Notes: generated by a model from the sequence alone, not told the origin. Shown: positions 28,356 to 37,304, numbered from the stretch's first letter. The stretch: DNA of 64,000 bases from Salinisphaera japonica YTM-1 (GCF_003788585.1 NZ_AYKG01000012.1:106944-170943); one strand, 5' to 3'. Program-made: numbers and translations.

Positions 28356-29081
28356 CTATAACAAGCCGCGCAGACCGTCGAAACCGAGCTTGAGCGCCAG
28401 CACGATCAGGATCACGCGCACGACGACACGAAACACGCCTTCCGAGACATGGTGGTTAAGCCGCCGGCCCACCAGGGTGCCGATGATCGAGACCGCCACC
28501 ATGGGAATCAGCAGATCCCAGCAGGCCAGCACGCTATAGCCGGCCATGGAAAACGCCGCGATCTTGGCCGCGTGGCCGCAGGCCTGGCCCACCGCCATCG
28601 TGGCGATCACGTTTTCGCGCTTCCAGTCGTCTCTTAAAAAGAACGGCGCAACCAGTACGCCGATGCCGCCGACCAGCGGGCCCATCACGCCGGCGATGGC
28701 ACCGGCGACCAATAACCCGCCGCGCCCGTGCAGACGCAGCCAGCGGGCCCATACCGGCCATACGCCCAAGGCGATGAACACGGCCATCACCACCCGCAGC
28801 GCGTCCGGGTTAGCCGCCGCGACTAACGGCGCCACCAAAAACGGCACCGGTACGGCACCCAGCAAGAACAAGCCCAGCGCCGACCATTTGATATCCGCGC
28901 GATAGGCCACACAGCGCGAGCCGTTCGAGGCCAACTGAACGCCGGCGTGCAGGGGCAGCGCCAACGCCGGCGCCATGCCGACGGCAAACAGCACGCCAAT
29001 CAAGATCATCCCGCCGCCCATGCCCGCCATCGCCGAGATCACGGCAGTCGTCAGGGCGACGAGGCTAAGCCCGACAATCAT
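28356..29081 (-). CDS. TSUP (TauE/SafE) family membrane permease
   Basis: 241-aa protein with about eight transmembrane segments and the two family glycine-rich motifs (AMAGMGGGMILIGVLFAVG near 18-36, and GVMGPLVGGIGVLVAPFFLR near 135-155). The TSUP family exports organosulfur compounds or sulfite; no substrate can be assigned. The start overlaps the stop of the upstream four-helix protein by four bases, so the pair is co-transcribed. Confidence 0.88.
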   Translation of the reverse strand: MIVGLSLVALTTAVISAMAGMGGGMILIGVLFAVGMAPALALPLHAGVQLASNGSRCVAYRADIKWSALGLFLLGAVPVPFLVAPLVAAANPDALRVVMAVFIALGVWPVWARWLRLHGRGGLLVAGAIAGVMGPLVGGIGVLVAPFFLRDDWKRENVIATMAVGQACGHAAKIAAFSMAGYSVLACWDLLIPMVAVSIIGTLVGRRLNHHVSEGVFRVVVRVILIVLALKLGFDGLRGLL

Positions 29082-29488
29082 CGCGTATCGCGGCCCAGCG
29101 TGTAGATATCGCGCTCACGCAGTACGAACAGCGCAATGGCCGCGGCCCACATCGGCCAGGCAGCAAAGAACAGCAGGTTCGGCCCGGCGAACGGGTCGAG
29201 ATACTGTGCCCAGGCGGCCAGAGTCGACACGCCGTGCACGATGACCACGAAGCCATATGTCCAGAATTTGAGGCGCCCGGCGACAAACACCAGCAGGATC
29301 AGCGCCTCAACGACCGCGATCAGCGTGATCGGCGATACCCCGAAGCCGCCGAGCCCGTAATAGGCCTCGTACACATGCGAGGCGTGGCTCGGATTGACGA
29401 ATTTGTCGATCGTCCACATGGCCATCACGACAAAGATCGTGATCCGCATGAACAACAGCACGACACCCAGACGCGTGCGCTCGGACAT
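29078..29488 (-). CDS. four-helix membrane protein (DoxX-like, uncharacterised)
   Basis: 136-aa protein with four hydrophobic helices (about 8-27, 50-72, 76-94, 103-123) in the arrangement of small DoxX-like proteins. I see no diagnostic motif. Start at 29488 has GGAA five bases upstream and gives MSERTRLGVVLLFMR; the frame is open further upstream but that part overlaps the neighbouring gene and looks non-coding. Located between the flavoprotein fusion gene and the TSUP gene, all on the minus strand. Confidence 0.75.
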   Translation of the reverse strand: MSERTRLGVVLLFMRITIFVVMAMWTIDKFVNPSHASHVYEAYYGLGGFGVSPITLIAVVEALILLVFVAGRLKFWTYGFVVIVHGVSTLAAWAQYLDPFAGPNLLFFAAWPMWAAAIALFVLRERDIYTLGRDTR

Positions 29489-29520
29489 CAGATTTCCTTC
29501 TGTTTGAGAGCCCGGCGCGT

Positions 29521-31671
29521 TCAGCGGCGCCAGGCATGAAAACGTGCCAGCCAGGGAAAGACCCAGTCCGGCGCGTGGGCTTTTTTCCAGTTGCTGGCCG
29601 CGAACTTGTTGGCCTCGGCCAGGGTGGGGTAGCTGTGAATGGTCGACAGAATCTTGTTCAGGCCGATGCCGTGCTTCATGGCCAGTACGATCTCGGCGAT
29701 CCATTCGCCGGCGTTCTCGCCGACAATTGAAGCACCCAGAATCGTGTCCTTGCCCGGCACGGTCAGTATCTTGACGACCCCGGCCGTGGCCGATTCGGCC
29801 AGCGCTCGGTCGTGTTCGGCCAGTTCATAAGTCGTGATTTCGTAATCGATACCGGCCGCACTCGCCGAGGCCTCGTTATGGCCCACATGCGCCACGTTGG
29901 GCTCGGTATAGGTTGACCAGGGCAGGTGATCATAGCTCACGGCGAAACGCTTGAAACTGCCGAACAGCGCGTTGACCGTGGCATGCCAGGCCTCGTGCGA
30001 GGCCGCATGGGTGAGTTGATAACCACCGATGGCATCGCCGCAGGCATAGACCGTGGGCACGGCCGTTGCCAAGTGCGCATCCACCGCGATACGCCCGTCG
30101 CGCAGGATGCCGAGATCTTCCAGGCCAAGGCCCTGGGTACGCGGCGCCCGGCCCACGGCCATGAGGATCCGGTCCACCACCAACGGCTCATCGCCGTCGA
30201 GGACAAGCGCTTGCCCGTGATCGTGGACGTGCACCGCGGCCAGCGTCGTACCCGTCTTGATGGTGATGCCTTCATCGGTGAGCACGGCGGCCAGCCGGTC
30301 AGCGATATCGGCGTCCTCGACCGGCAGAATATGCGCGCCCTGTTCGATCAACGTGACCGTTGCCCCCAGCCGCGCGAACGCCTGGGCCATCTCACAGCCG
30401 ATCGCCCCGGCACCAACCACGGCCAGGCGTTGCGGCACGGCTTCGAGCGACCAGAGCGTGTCCGAGGTCAACGGGCAGGCCTCGGCCAGGCCCTCGATAT
30501 CCGGCACGACCGGCACCGCCCCCGTGGCCAGCACGATCGCCCGCGCGGTCAGACGCGTGCCATCACCCAGCTCGACCGTCCAGGGATCGACCAGCCGTGC
30601 GCTGTCGGTGCGTACATCCACACCCAGGCTCTGGTAGCGCTCGACCGAATCATGCGGTGCGATGGTGGCGATGATGTCTTTCACGCGCGTCATGACGTCA
30701 CGGAAATCGAAGCTCGGCTCGACCGGCGCAAGCCCGAAACGATCGGCGCGGCGCATGTCATGGGCCGCGCGCGCGGTGCGCAGCAGTGCCTTGGACGGCA
30801 CACAGCCCGTATTCAGACAATCCCCGCCCATCGTGTTCTTTTCGATCAGCGTCACACGGGCCTTGACCGTGGCCGCGATCAGCGCGGCCACCAGGCCGGC
30901 CGAGCCCGCGCCGATGACGATCAGGTTACGATCAAACTGCTTGGGCCGCGTGTAGCCGGCCAGCGCCCGACGGCGCCGCACCAGCGCCACGCCGTAGCGG
31001 GCGGCCAGCGGAAACAGCCCGAGCAGCACGAACGACGCGATCAACCCCGGCGAGACGATGCCGCCCACGGAATCGATCTGGCCAAGCTGGGTGCCGGCAT
31101 TCACATAAACCACCGTGCCGGCCAGCATCCCCAGCTGGCTGACGACATAAAACACGGCCAGGCGCATGGCCGTGAGCCCCATCGCCAGATTGATCACGAA
31201 AAACGGAAACACCGGCACCAGGCGCAGGGCGAACAGATAGAACGCGCCGTCGCGCGCGATACCGCGATCCAGCGTGGCCAAGCGTTTGGAAAAACGTGCT
31301 TTCACCCAGTCGCGCAGTATGAAACGCGCCGACAGAAACGCCAGGCTCGCGCCGATGGCTGAGGCAAACGAGACCAGCACCACGCCCATCACCAACCCGA
31401 ACAGTGCCCCGCCGACCAGCGTGAGCACGGCCGCCCCGGGGATCGAGGCAGCCGTCACCGCGATATAGACGCCGAAATAGACCAGAGCCGCGGTCAAGAC
31501 ATGCTGATCCACCCAGCCGCCAAGTGCCGCCCGTTGATCGACAAAGCAGGCCACGCTGGCAAGCCCCTGCTCGGCGCACACCCCGCCCAGCCATGTGCCC
31601 GGTGCCGCCACGAAATAGACGACCACAATGGCCACGAGCGCAAGCGCCAAGGCAAGACGAGAAAACGTCAT
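29521..31671 (-). CDS. TVP38/DedA-like membrane domain fused to FAD-dependent pyridine nucleotide-disulfide oxidoreductase
   Basis: 716-aa fusion. Residues about 1-230 are a TVP38/TMEM64 (SNARE-associated) membrane domain with 5-6 helices, including FALRLVPVFPFFVINLAMG. Residues 248-716 resemble mercuric reductase/lipoamide dehydrogenase: FAD motif GAGSAG (254-259), redox-active Cys285 and Cys290 in GGDCLNTGC, NAD motif VVGAGAIGCE, FAD motif YACGDA, and a C-terminal dimerisation His-Glu segment IHSYPTLAE (678-686). No N-terminal metal-binding domain. Probably membrane-attached; substrate unknown, possibly a thiol or quinone. A TTG three codons upstream is an alternative start. Confidence 0.9.
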   Translation of the reverse strand: MTFSRLALALALVAIVVVYFVAAPGTWLGGVCAEQGLASVACFVDQRAALGGWVDQHVLTAALVYFGVYIAVTAASIPGAAVLTLVGGALFGLVMGVVLVSFASAIGASLAFLSARFILRDWVKARFSKRLATLDRGIARDGAFYLFALRLVPVFPFFVINLAMGLTAMRLAVFYVVSQLGMLAGTVVYVNAGTQLGQIDSVGGIVSPGLIASFVLLGLFPLAARYGVALVRRRRALAGYTRPKQFDRNLIVIGAGSAGLVAALIAATVKARVTLIEKNTMGGDCLNTGCVPSKALLRTARAAHDMRRADRFGLAPVEPSFDFRDVMTRVKDIIATIAPHDSVERYQSLGVDVRTDSARLVDPWTVELGDGTRLTARAIVLATGAVPVVPDIEGLAEACPLTSDTLWSLEAVPQRLAVVGAGAIGCEMAQAFARLGATVTLIEQGAHILPVEDADIADRLAAVLTDEGITIKTGTTLAAVHVHDHGQALVLDGDEPLVVDRILMAVGRAPRTQGLGLEDLGILRDGRIAVDAHLATAVPTVYACGDAIGGYQLTHAASHEAWHATVNALFGSFKRFAVSYDHLPWSTYTEPNVAHVGHNEASASAAGIDYEITTYELAEHDRALAESATAGVVKILTVPGKDTILGASIVGENAGEWIAEIVLAMKHGIGLNKILSTIHSYPTLAEANKFAASNWKKAHAPDWVFPWLARFHAWRR

Positions 31672-31762
31672 AGTCTGCAACCGATGGACGAGGCGGGCGC
31701 GGACCGAGGTCTGCTAGACTTCGACCCGCCGTATTTGCCCGAACCTCAAGGGATCGGACCCC

Positions 31763-32842
31763 ATGAAACACGAAACCGACAACTTGCGCATCCAAGGTAT
31801 TCAGGAACTGGTCTCGCCGGAGACGCTTCTGACCGAACTGCCGGTCAGCGAGGCCGCGGCCACGACCGTCTACGAGGCCCGCGGTGCAATGCAAAACGTG
31901 TTGTCGGGCAACGACGACCGGCTCGTGGTGGTCGTGGGCCCCTGCTCTATCCACGACGTGGACGCCGCCCTGGAATACGCCGAGCGCCTGGCCGAACTGC
32001 GCGAGCGCTATGCGGATGATCTGATCATCGTCATGCGCGTGTATTTCGAAAAGCCGCGCACCACCGTCGGCTGGAAAGGCCTGATCAACGATCCCGATCT
32101 GGATGATTCCTTCCAGATCAACAAGGGTATTCGCCAGGCCCGCAAGCTGCTGGCCGATCTGGCCGAGCGCGGTATGCCGGCCGGCGTCGAGTTTCTTGAC
32201 CTGATCACCCCGCAATACCTGGCCGATCTGGTGGCCTGGGGCGCGATCGGCGCACGCACCACCGAATCCCAGGGCCATCGCGAGCTGGCCTCCGGGCTGT
32301 CCTGCCCGGTCGGCTTCAAGAACGGCACCGGCGGCTCGATCAAGATCGCGGTGGATGCCGTGGGGGCCGCGCGCCACTCGCATCATTTCCTGTCGCTGAC
32401 CAAGGAAGGCCAGTCCGCGATCTTTCAGACCGCGGGCAACGCCGACTCCCACGTCATCCTGCGCGGCGGGGCCAACGGGCCCAACTTCGACGCCGATGCC
32501 GTGGCCGGTGCGATCGCCCAGCTCGGCCAGGCCGACCTGCCCGGCTATGTGATGATCGATTTCTCCCACGCCAACAGCCGCAAGCAACACAAGAAACAGC
32601 TGGAAGTCGGCGACGACGTCGGCGGCCAGATCGCCGCCGGCAGCAAGGCCGTCTTCGGCGTGATGATCGAATCCCACTTGAAAGAAGGCGCCCAGAAACT
32701 CGTACCCGGCATGGCGCCCGAATACGGCGTGTCCATCACCGATGCCTGCCTGGGCTGGGAAGACACGGAAAAACTGCTGGGCGACCTGGCCCATGCGGTC
32801 TCCGAACGCCGCGGCCTGGGCGATAGCAGCGACACCGACTAG
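31763..32842 (+). CDS. aroG: 3-deoxy-7-phosphoheptulonate synthase (DAHP synthase, class I)
   Basis: 359-aa first enzyme of the shikimate pathway: phosphoenolpyruvate + erythrose 4-phosphate to DAHP. Features include VVVGPCSIHD near 55-64 with the metal-binding Cys, MRVYFEKPRTTVGWKGLINDP-type PEP loop near 92-112, GARTTESQGHRELASGLS, GFKNGTGG and MIDFSHANS. The N-terminal segment carries the regulatory strand found in feedback-controlled isozymes; which amino acid inhibits it cannot be decided here. Divergent from the TVP38-flavoprotein gene. Confidence 0.94.
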   Translation: MKHETDNLRIQGIQELVSPETLLTELPVSEAAATTVYEARGAMQNVLSGNDDRLVVVVGPCSIHDVDAALEYAERLAELRERYADDLIIVMRVYFEKPRTTVGWKGLINDPDLDDSFQINKGIRQARKLLADLAERGMPAGVEFLDLITPQYLADLVAWGAIGARTTESQGHRELASGLSCPVGFKNGTGGSIKIAVDAVGAARHSHHFLSLTKEGQSAIFQTAGNADSHVILRGGANGPNFDADAVAGAIAQLGQADLPGYVMIDFSHANSRKQHKKQLEVGDDVGGQIAAGSKAVFGVMIESHLKEGAQKLVPGMAPEYGVSITDACLGWEDTEKLLGDLAHAVSERRGLGDSSDTD

Positions 32843-33529
32843 CGGTAACGCGCGCCTCTCCTCGGGGCGCGTTCTTCAAGGCAATCCGCCGATGAACGCC
32901 GAACAACGCAGATCGCGGTCATGCTGTCGTGGCATGGCGGCTGCGCGGGCGCCACTGTCTACCCGGGCGCGTTCTTTGAAGGGCTATCCGCAGATTTCAC
33001 AGATTACGCAGATTTGCGAAAGGCGTTGTCGGCTCTGAATGAGCTGTGGGGCGCATCGGCCTTGAGTCGGAACGGCTTTTTCTTAAGACATTTATCCGCA
33101 GATGGACGCCGATAAACGCCGATGGCGGTCGGATATCGCGTCGTTGCGAGGATGACGGCGCCACCGCTTCCGGCGTCGTAGTGGCCAGTAAAAATTGAAC
33201 ACGCCCTCGTTGGGCGGCGGCGTAGAACCGGCCGCCGTGGCACCGCTGAACGAAAACGCCAGCAGCACTGGCGCTTCGATCCAACCGCGCCGCAACACGC
33301 ATCCGCCATCGGCGTTTATCGGCGTCCATCTGCGGATTGTCTTGAAGAACGCGCCGCTGAATTAAAAACGACTCAGTAAAAATCTGCGCAATCTGCGGAT
33401 AGTCCCTTAAAGAACGAAGCCTCGGTCAGCCGTGGCGCCTCGATCTCACTGACGCCCCGCCTATCGACCGCCATCTGCGCTTATCGGCGCCCATCGGCGG
33501 ATTGCCTTGAAGAACGCGCCCCCAACCCC
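32843..33529. repeat. gene-free region with nested inverted array of 'CCGCAGAT' repeats
   Basis: 687 bases without a convincing gene. Six related elements of about 50-60 bases share a core like ATCCGCAGATGGACGCCGAT preceded by GCGTTCTTCAAGG. Three are forward (a 32864-32920, b 32964-33024, c 33072-33130) and three inverted (d 33303-33357, e 33370-33420, f 33466-33523). They pair by sequence type as a-f, b-e and c-d, so the block is a nested imperfect palindrome. Elements c and d contain a perfect 35-base inverted repeat (33094-33128 and 33303-33337) around a 174-base centre. A weak AACGCGC...GCGCGTT hairpin after aroG (32847-32873) may end its transcript. Short ORFs here have no family features. 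Confidence 0.85.
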
Positions 33530-35539
33530 CTACCAATAAGGCCCGGGCAGGATAGCCGCCAGCAGCCGCGCCGGCACGTTGAGTTTTTCGCTGTTTTCGG
33601 CCGGGCCGGATTTGGTGCGCGCGACCTTGGACGACGGAAACATGTGAAAAGCCTTGTGCAGCACGAAGTCGTTGAATCGCGGCCACATGGCATAGCTGAC
33701 CTGGGCAAACGTGCCCAGCGGTGAGGCCACGCTCTTGGGCCGGTCGACGATGGCGTTGGCGATCATGTCGGCAGCCTGCTCGGGGGTCAGTGCCGGCACG
33801 TAGTCATAGAGTTTGGTGGGTGCGATCATCGGCGTGCGCACCAACGGCATATAGACGGCGGTGAGATCGATATTGCGCGAGGCCACCTCGGGCGAGAGAC
33901 AGCGCGAGAACGCGTCCAACGCGGATTTGGAGGCCACATAAGCTGAAAACCGCGGCGCGTTGGTCAGCACCCCGATCGACGAGACATTCAGAATATGCCC
34001 GGTCCGGCGCTTGGCCATGGTGGGCAGGAAATTGAAGATCATCCGCAGTGCACCGAAATAGTTCAGCTGCATGGTGCGTTCGTAATCGTGGAAACGGTTC
34101 AACGACTCGAATACGGCCCGGCGGATCGAATGCCCGGCGTTGTTGATCAGGATATCGACGTGGTGATGTTCGGCCAGGATGGCATCGGTACAGGCATCGA
34201 TCGCCGCGATATCCGATAGATCACAGGAATAGGCATAAGCCGTGCCGATGGTCGCGATGATCGAGCGGGCTTCTTCGAGCTTGTCGGGGTTGCGCGCGAC
34301 CAGACACACCGTGGCGCCCGCGGCGGCCAGTTTCTTGGCCGTGGCGAAGCCGATACCGCTGGAGCCACCGGTAATGACCACCACCCGGCCCGAGGCCCGG
34401 CGTACGAGTGAGGCCGAGACATCGACGTCACAATCCAGATGCATTTCCCAGTAGCGCCAGAGCGTCTCGGCATATTCCGATAGCGGCGGGCAGCTGATGC
34501 TGCTACCGGCCAGCGCGGCGCGCGTGTTCACATCGTCGAAGACCGCGCGGTTGTTGATATAGCCCAGAATCGCCAGCGGCACGCCCAGCGACTGGGCCGC
34601 GCGCTTGGCCAGCCAGTCGGCGGCCGGCAGCAGGGCGCCGATCTGCTTGATCTGGGTTTCCAGCGCGCCGGACCACTGCTGGCTGGGCAGGTTATGGATC
34701 ACGTCCGGGCCGTGGGCGGCGCGCACGAAGATCTTGGTCATCTCGCCGGCGGTGGGTGGGTTGTCCTGGATCAATAGATACGCTTTGCCGTTGCCCTCAC
34801 GCTTGTGGGCGATATGCACGGTGGCATCAATCACATAGTCCACCGGGGCGATGGGCATCTGCCCGCCCTCGATGCCCAGCAGCGGCAGCCACTTGGGCAA
34901 GCGATCCCGCAGCGCCTTGATGGCCGGGAAAAAATAATACGGCCCGTCGATCTTGTCGATCTGGCCGGTCTGTGAATCGCCGACGACCATGCCCGGGCGA
35001 TAGATCCGCCAGGGCACCCTGGCATGCTCGCGTACGACCGCCTCGGCCTGGAACTTGGTGCGATAATACGGATGCGTCAGACGCTGACCCACGTCGAACA
35101 TCTCATCGGAAAACCGCCCGACGTGGTCCGCACCGGCCACCGCCACCGACGACATGTGATGAAAGCGCGGCTTGGTCTTGTTGGCATTGGCAAGTGCGCC
35201 GGCCAGCGCCAGCACGTTGGCCGTGCCCTTGACGTTGAACAGATCGGCCGTGGCGTCGCTCATGTCCATGTCGTAGACCGCGGCCAGATGAAAGACATGA
35301 TCGATCTCGCCGGACAGCCGTTCGACGGCCGCCCTATCGATGACGCCGTCCTTGGTGATATCGCCCCAGACCGGAATCAGGCGGCTTTCATCGGCATCCA
35401 GGCGTATGCGCAGATCGTCCATCTTGTCGGCGCTGGCGCGGCGGATCAGCACGTAAACCGTGCTATTGGCGCGCGCAAGCAGCTTGGCCACCAGGCGCCG
35501 GCCCAGAAAACCGGTCGCGCCGGTCACGAGATATTTCAT
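33530..35539 (-). CDS. bifunctional fatty acyl-CoA / aldehyde reductase (alcohol-forming, Marinobacter FAR type)
   Basis: 669-aa two-domain reductase. The N-terminal NAD_binding_4 (male-sterility type) domain has GATGFLG (7-13) and Tyr158-x3-Lys162 and would reduce acyl-CoA. The C-terminal SDR has TGGSSGIG (390-397), NNAG and Tyr534-x3-Lys538 in YVASK and would reduce the aldehyde. The whole layout and the ending GPYW agree with the 660-aa fatty acyl reductases of Marinobacter used for wax-ester synthesis. ATG 35539 has GGAG nine bases upstream; a GTG at 35560 is in frame. No wax synthase is in the window. Product: fatty alcohol (inferred). Confidence 0.92.
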   Translation of the reverse strand: MKYLVTGATGFLGRRLVAKLLARANSTVYVLIRRASADKMDDLRIRLDADESRLIPVWGDITKDGVIDRAAVERLSGEIDHVFHLAAVYDMDMSDATADLFNVKGTANVLALAGALANANKTKPRFHHMSSVAVAGADHVGRFSDEMFDVGQRLTHPYYRTKFQAEAVVREHARVPWRIYRPGMVVGDSQTGQIDKIDGPYYFFPAIKALRDRLPKWLPLLGIEGGQMPIAPVDYVIDATVHIAHKREGNGKAYLLIQDNPPTAGEMTKIFVRAAHGPDVIHNLPSQQWSGALETQIKQIGALLPAADWLAKRAAQSLGVPLAILGYINNRAVFDDVNTRAALAGSSISCPPLSEYAETLWRYWEMHLDCDVDVSASLVRRASGRVVVITGGSSGIGFATAKKLAAAGATVCLVARNPDKLEEARSIIATIGTAYAYSCDLSDIAAIDACTDAILAEHHHVDILINNAGHSIRRAVFESLNRFHDYERTMQLNYFGALRMIFNFLPTMAKRRTGHILNVSSIGVLTNAPRFSAYVASKSALDAFSRCLSPEVASRNIDLTAVYMPLVRTPMIAPTKLYDYVPALTPEQAADMIANAIVDRPKSVASPLGTFAQVSYAMWPRFNDFVLHKAFHMFPSSKVARTKSGPAENSEKLNVPARLLAAILPGPYW

Positions 35540-35636
35540 GTTCTTGTTCTCCAGTGCCACATGAGCTTGGCAGGCGTCTTCGGTCTATCGTGTCTTCTGA
35601 CAGAATACGGACTTTCACCGCACGAAAATGACAGCC

Positions 35637-35978
35637 ATGAGTGACACCCTATTCGCAAAGATCATCAATCGCGAGATCGAGGCCGATATCGTTCATGAAG
35701 ACGATACCGTGCTGGCCTTTCGCGATATCGCCCCGCAGGCGCCGATGCATATCCTGGTCATCCCGAAGAAACCGATCGACATGCTGGCCAACGCCGGCGC
35801 CGACGATCAAGCGTTGCTGGGCCACATGATGCTGACCGCCGCCCGGATCGCCGCCGACGAAGGCTATGGTGACGGCTTTCGTCTGGCCATGAACAACGGC
35901 GAGAAAGCCGGCCAGTCCGTCTTTCATATCCATCTGCACGTGCTGGGCGGGCGGGCCTTCGACTGGCCGCCGGGCTGA
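35637..35978 (+). CDS. HIT family nucleotide-binding protein (HinT-like)
   Basis: 113-aa histidine-triad protein with [18 protein letters not shown] at the start, the HILVIPKKP strand and the catalytic triad [10 protein letters not shown] near the end. HinT-type members hydrolyse adenosine phosphoramidates. An in-frame ATG three codons earlier (35628) is an alternative start. Divergent from the fatty acyl-CoA reductase gene. Confidence 0.93.
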   Translation: MSDTLFAKIINREIEADIVHEDDTVLAFRDIAPQAPMHILVIPKKPIDMLANAGADDQALLGHMMLTAARIAADEGYGDGFRLAMNNGEKAGQSVFHIHLHVLGGRAFDWPPG

Positions 35979-36105
35979 AGCCCCCGGGCACGAACCCACG
36001 GCGGCGCGACTTGTTTTTTTAAGATCAGGCGCTATCGTCACGCACCGGGCCACGGCGCCTTGTACGCGCCGGCCCACCCGGTTCACTCGGCACTGTCAGG
36101 CTCTC

Positions 36106-36927
36106 ATGAACAGCAACTCACAACACGCCTCGCCCCGTCCTGCCCCCATCGAGGATGTTCAGGGCCGCACGGATCCGCGCCGCCTGGCCATCAACAAAGT
36201 GGGCATCTGCGATATCCGGCATCCGGTCTCGATCGCACAGCGCGTTGGCGGGCATCAGTCCACGGTGGCGACGTTTGCCATGTACGTGAACCTGCCGCAC
36301 GAGTTCAAGGGCACGCACATGTCGCGCTTCGTGGAGATCCTGAACGCCCACGAGCAGCAGATCACCCCGGATTCCTTTCAGCTCATGCTCGAGGAAATGG
36401 CCGAGCGCCTGGAGGCCAATAACGGCCATATCGAAATGTATTTCCCCTACTTCGTCGACAAGTACGCGCCGGTGACCGGGGAGAAAGGCGTCATGGACTA
36501 CGAAGTGGGCTTCATCGGCGATCGCGTGGACGGTGTCTCAACACTCTACGTCGAAGTTCAGGTGCCGGTGACCACGCTCTGTCCCTGCTCCAAGGATATC
36601 TCGGATTACGGCGCCCACAATCAGCGCTCGCTCGTGACCATCCGAGTGCGTGCCGATGCCTTCTTCTGGGCCGAGGAACTCATCGATATCGCTGAAAGCG
36701 AAGGCTCTTGCGAGCTCTATGGCGTGCTCAAGCGGATCGATGAAAAAGCCGTGACCGAACGCGCCTACGAAAACCCCAAGTTCGTCGAGGACGTGGTGCG
36801 CGATATCGCCACGCGGCTGAACGACGACGATCGGTTTCGTAGTTATCGGGTGACCTCGGAAAACTTTGAATCGATCCACAATCATTCGGCCTACGCGATG
36901 ATCGAGCACGACAAGGATGCCGAATAG
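36106..36927 (+). CDS. folE2: GTP cyclohydrolase FolE2 (type IB)
   Basis: 273-aa GCYH-IB enzyme that converts GTP to dihydroneopterin triphosphate for folate and queuosine routes, using Mn or another metal where zinc is scarce. Features are the family's N-terminal [12 protein letters not shown], the metal-ligand Cys159 in [11 protein letters not shown], and SRFVEIL near 73-79. Zinc-repressed expression is known for folE2 in other bacteria, but I see no clear Zur box. The last 18 codons (256-273) are part of a 162-base unit repeated twice downstream. Confidence 0.94.
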   Translation: MNSNSQHASPRPAPIEDVQGRTDPRRLAINKVGICDIRHPVSIAQRVGGHQSTVATFAMYVNLPHEFKGTHMSRFVEILNAHEQQITPDSFQLMLEEMAERLEANNGHIEMYFPYFVDKYAPVTGEKGVMDYEVGFIGDRVDGVSTLYVEVQVPVTTLCPCSKDISDYGAHNQRSLVTIRVRADAFFWAEELIDIAESEGSCELYGVLKRIDEKAVTERAYENPKFVEDVVRDIATRLNDDDRFRSYRVTSENFESIHNHSAYAMIEHDKDAE

Positions 36928-37252
36928 GCCAGGGGCGCCGTTCGATTCAAAGTCCGGCTGACATCAGCGAACGCATCCCGCGGCTTCGCCGCGGGAACCC
37001 TGCTCTTCGTCGCTGAATCAGCCGACTTCTCATCCATCCACAATCATTCGGCCTACGCGATGATCGAGCACGACAAGGACGCCGAATAGGTCCGGGGCGC
37101 TGTTCGATCCAAAGTCCGGCTGACATCAGCGAACGCATCCCGCGGCTTCGCCGCGGGAACCCTGCTCTTCGTCGCTGAATCAGCCGACTTCTCATCGATC
37201 CACAATCGTTCGCCCCACGCGATGAACGAGCACGACAAGGACGCTGAATAAT
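36871..37252 (+). repeat. 162-bp tandem repeat of the folE2 3' end plus downstream palindrome
   Basis: Unit 1 is 36871-37032, unit 2 37033-37194 and a partial unit 3 37195-37252. Each unit begins with the last 18 codons of folE2 including its stop, followed by about 105 bases containing a long palindrome. The period is exactly 162 (54 codons), so the folE2 frame is kept; the only stops in that frame are TAG (units 1 and 2) and TAA (unit 3) at the equivalent place. Units 1 and 2 differ at a handful of bases; unit 3 is more diverged. This fills most of the folE2-lexA gap. Confidence 0.95.
36952..37026. repeat. long palindrome with internal CCCGCGG hairpin (copy 1)
   Basis: Outer arms GTCCGGCTGAC-ATCAGCGA and TCGCTGA-ATCAGCC-GAC pair with a small bulge; inside is a perfect 7-bp stem CCCGCGG-CTTCG-CCGCGGG. 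A second copy lies at 37114-37188. It has no T-run, so it is not a standard terminator; it may be a REP-like element or an mRNA-stabilising structure at the folE2 3' end. Confidence 0.75.
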
Positions 37253-37304
37253 ACCGCGGCTTCGACGACTTACAGTCAGGCCGGTATCCACTCGTAGACA
37301 TCGC

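Noticed and set aside
29926..31362. 478-codon open frame on the plus strand
   Set aside because: Antisense shadow of the TVP38-flavoprotein gene; composition dominated by Arg, His, Gln and Gly, no family features.
30932..32794. 620-codon minus-strand frame overlapping aroG and the flavoprotein
   Set aside because: It is antisense to aroG for most of its length and out of frame with the flavoprotein gene; both real genes have full motifs.
32864..33523. CRISPR array
   Set aside because: Elements occur in both orientations, vary in sequence and have no constant spacer length; no cas genes in the window.
33004..33686. Several small frames inside the repeat array (for example 33092-33298 and 33426-33686)
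   Set aside because: They read through repeat copies in different frames, lack ribosome-binding sites and have no recognisable features.
36871..37252. CRISPR-like array
   Set aside because: The units are contiguous 162-base duplications of coding plus palindrome sequence, not short repeats with unique spacers.
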